This document shows positions 63,743 through 64,000 of a stretch of 64,000 nt of DNA, one piece after another (the first letter of the stretch is position 1; every line of letters starts with the position of its first letter). The notes under the pieces are model-generated. The model did not search any database, had not been told where the DNA came from, and was given only the letters and a program-made list of their open reading frames with translations. The stretch is from Gibbsiella quercinecans. GTDB lineage: Bacteria; Pseudomonadota; Gammaproteobacteria; Enterobacterales; Enterobacteriaceae. The position numbers were made by a program, and so were the translations under genes. The stretch is taken from NCBI RefSeq assembly GCF_002291425.1, contig NZ_CP014136.1, positions 1,550,001 to 1,614,000 of the forward strand, given 5' to 3'.

Positions 63743-64000
63743 TTACGGTATGACAAATTTGCCGATGGCTAACCCGACCACGACCGAGACGATCACATTC
63801 ACCAGGCCGGGGCGCATAAAACTGTGGTTAAGCACATATTTACCAATACGGGTAGTGCCGGTGTCGTCGAAAGCCAGCGCAGCCAGGCACTGCCCGGCGA
63901 CCGGGATCAAGAAATAGCCGTTCACCGCCGGCCATGAGCCGATGAGTGCATAAAGCGGCAACCCCAGCGCCAGCCCCAACGGCAGCAAAATCAACGTGGT
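63743..64000 (-). CDS. Dcu-type C4-dicarboxylate transporter (C-terminal part)
   Basis: The 85 visible C-terminal residues run off the right edge. PVAGQCLAALAFDDTGTTRI followed by GKYVLNHSFMRPGLV and a final membrane helix (VIVSVVVGLAIGKFVIP) are characteristic of anaerobic C4-dicarboxylate transporters (DcuA/DcuB). Function: exchange or uptake of fumarate, succinate, malate or aspartate. Which member it is cannot be told from this fragment. Confidence 0.85.
   Translation of the reverse strand, partial: TTLILLPLGLALGLPLYALIGSWPAVNGYFLIPVAGQCLAALAFDDTGTTRIGKYVLNHSFMRPGLVNVIVSVVVGLAIGKFVIP

Noticed and set aside
1-64000. CRISPR arrays, tRNA or rRNA genes
   Set aside because: No regularly spaced short repeats, cloverleaf-like tRNA sequence or rRNA signature was noticed; the repeats present are ERIC-family elements.

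Overview
The window looks like chromosome of an enterobacterium close to Serratia (order Enterobacterales). This rests on 127-bp ERIC-type repeats, protein families typical of that group, and a GC-rich core interrupted by an AT-rich fimbrial region. The genus is an inference. No rRNA, tRNA or CRISPR array was seen.

Layout. 1-4.7 kb: a minus-strand operon with an argininosuccinate-lyase paralogue, a polar amino-acid ABC transporter and a polysaccharide-deacetylase-type hydrolase, with a divergent LysR regulator (4.9-5.9 kb). 6-11 kb: a small lipoprotein and a 1401-residue assimilatory nitrate reductase fused to its own flavoprotein reductase. 11.2-12.5 kb: a complete IS481-family element. 12.6-17.1 kb: a LacI-family regulator and an NMT1/THI5-type ABC transporter with an M24 peptidase; a perfect 16-bp palindrome upstream is the likely operator. 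17.7-20.2 kb: a sulfonate-type ABC transporter.

20.5-27.1 kb is the most interesting locus. It encodes serine O-acetyltransferase (EpsC/SrpH type), a cysteine synthase, a JAMM peptidase, a CysO-like sulfur carrier, a MoeZ-like activating enzyme with a rhodanese domain, a family 2A encapsulin shell protein (SrpI type) and a cysteine desulfurase with a ~86-residue flexible N-terminal extension. These join a protein-bound-sulfide route to cysteine with a sulfur-handling protein nanocompartment.

27.1-28.8 kb is a graveyard of sequence copied from other parts of the window. It has a decayed fragment of the nitrate-reductase C-terminus and a ~405-bp mosaic stitched from four pieces (lysR 5' end, lysR interior, tonB, epsC 3' end) joined at short microhomologies. 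29-38 kb: a Bcr/CflA-type efflux pump on the plus strand inside a fimbrial region (orphan subunit, adhesin, usher, chaperone, major subunit, LuxR-type regulator), then a FidL-like protein and a membrane-anchored winged-helix regulator.

38.7-51.4 kb: a LysR regulator faces a long minus-strand series of exbD, exbB, tonB (apparently frameshifted), an exported arylsulfotransferase-like protein, a TonB-dependent receptor, a sulfonate-type binding protein, a leaderless arylsulfotransferase-like protein fused to a thioredoxin domain, an ATPase and a tandemly fused permease. Together they resemble an outer-membrane-to-cytoplasm uptake system for sulfate esters or sulfonates. 51.9 kb: a globin-coupled diguanylate cyclase. 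53.4-63.7 kb: a carbohydrate or polyol catabolic island (two DeoR regulators, HAD phosphatase, FGGY kinase, BtpA/SgcQ protein, SDR dehydrogenase, MalFGK-like ABC importer). The right edge holds the C-terminus of a Dcu-type C4-dicarboxylate transporter.
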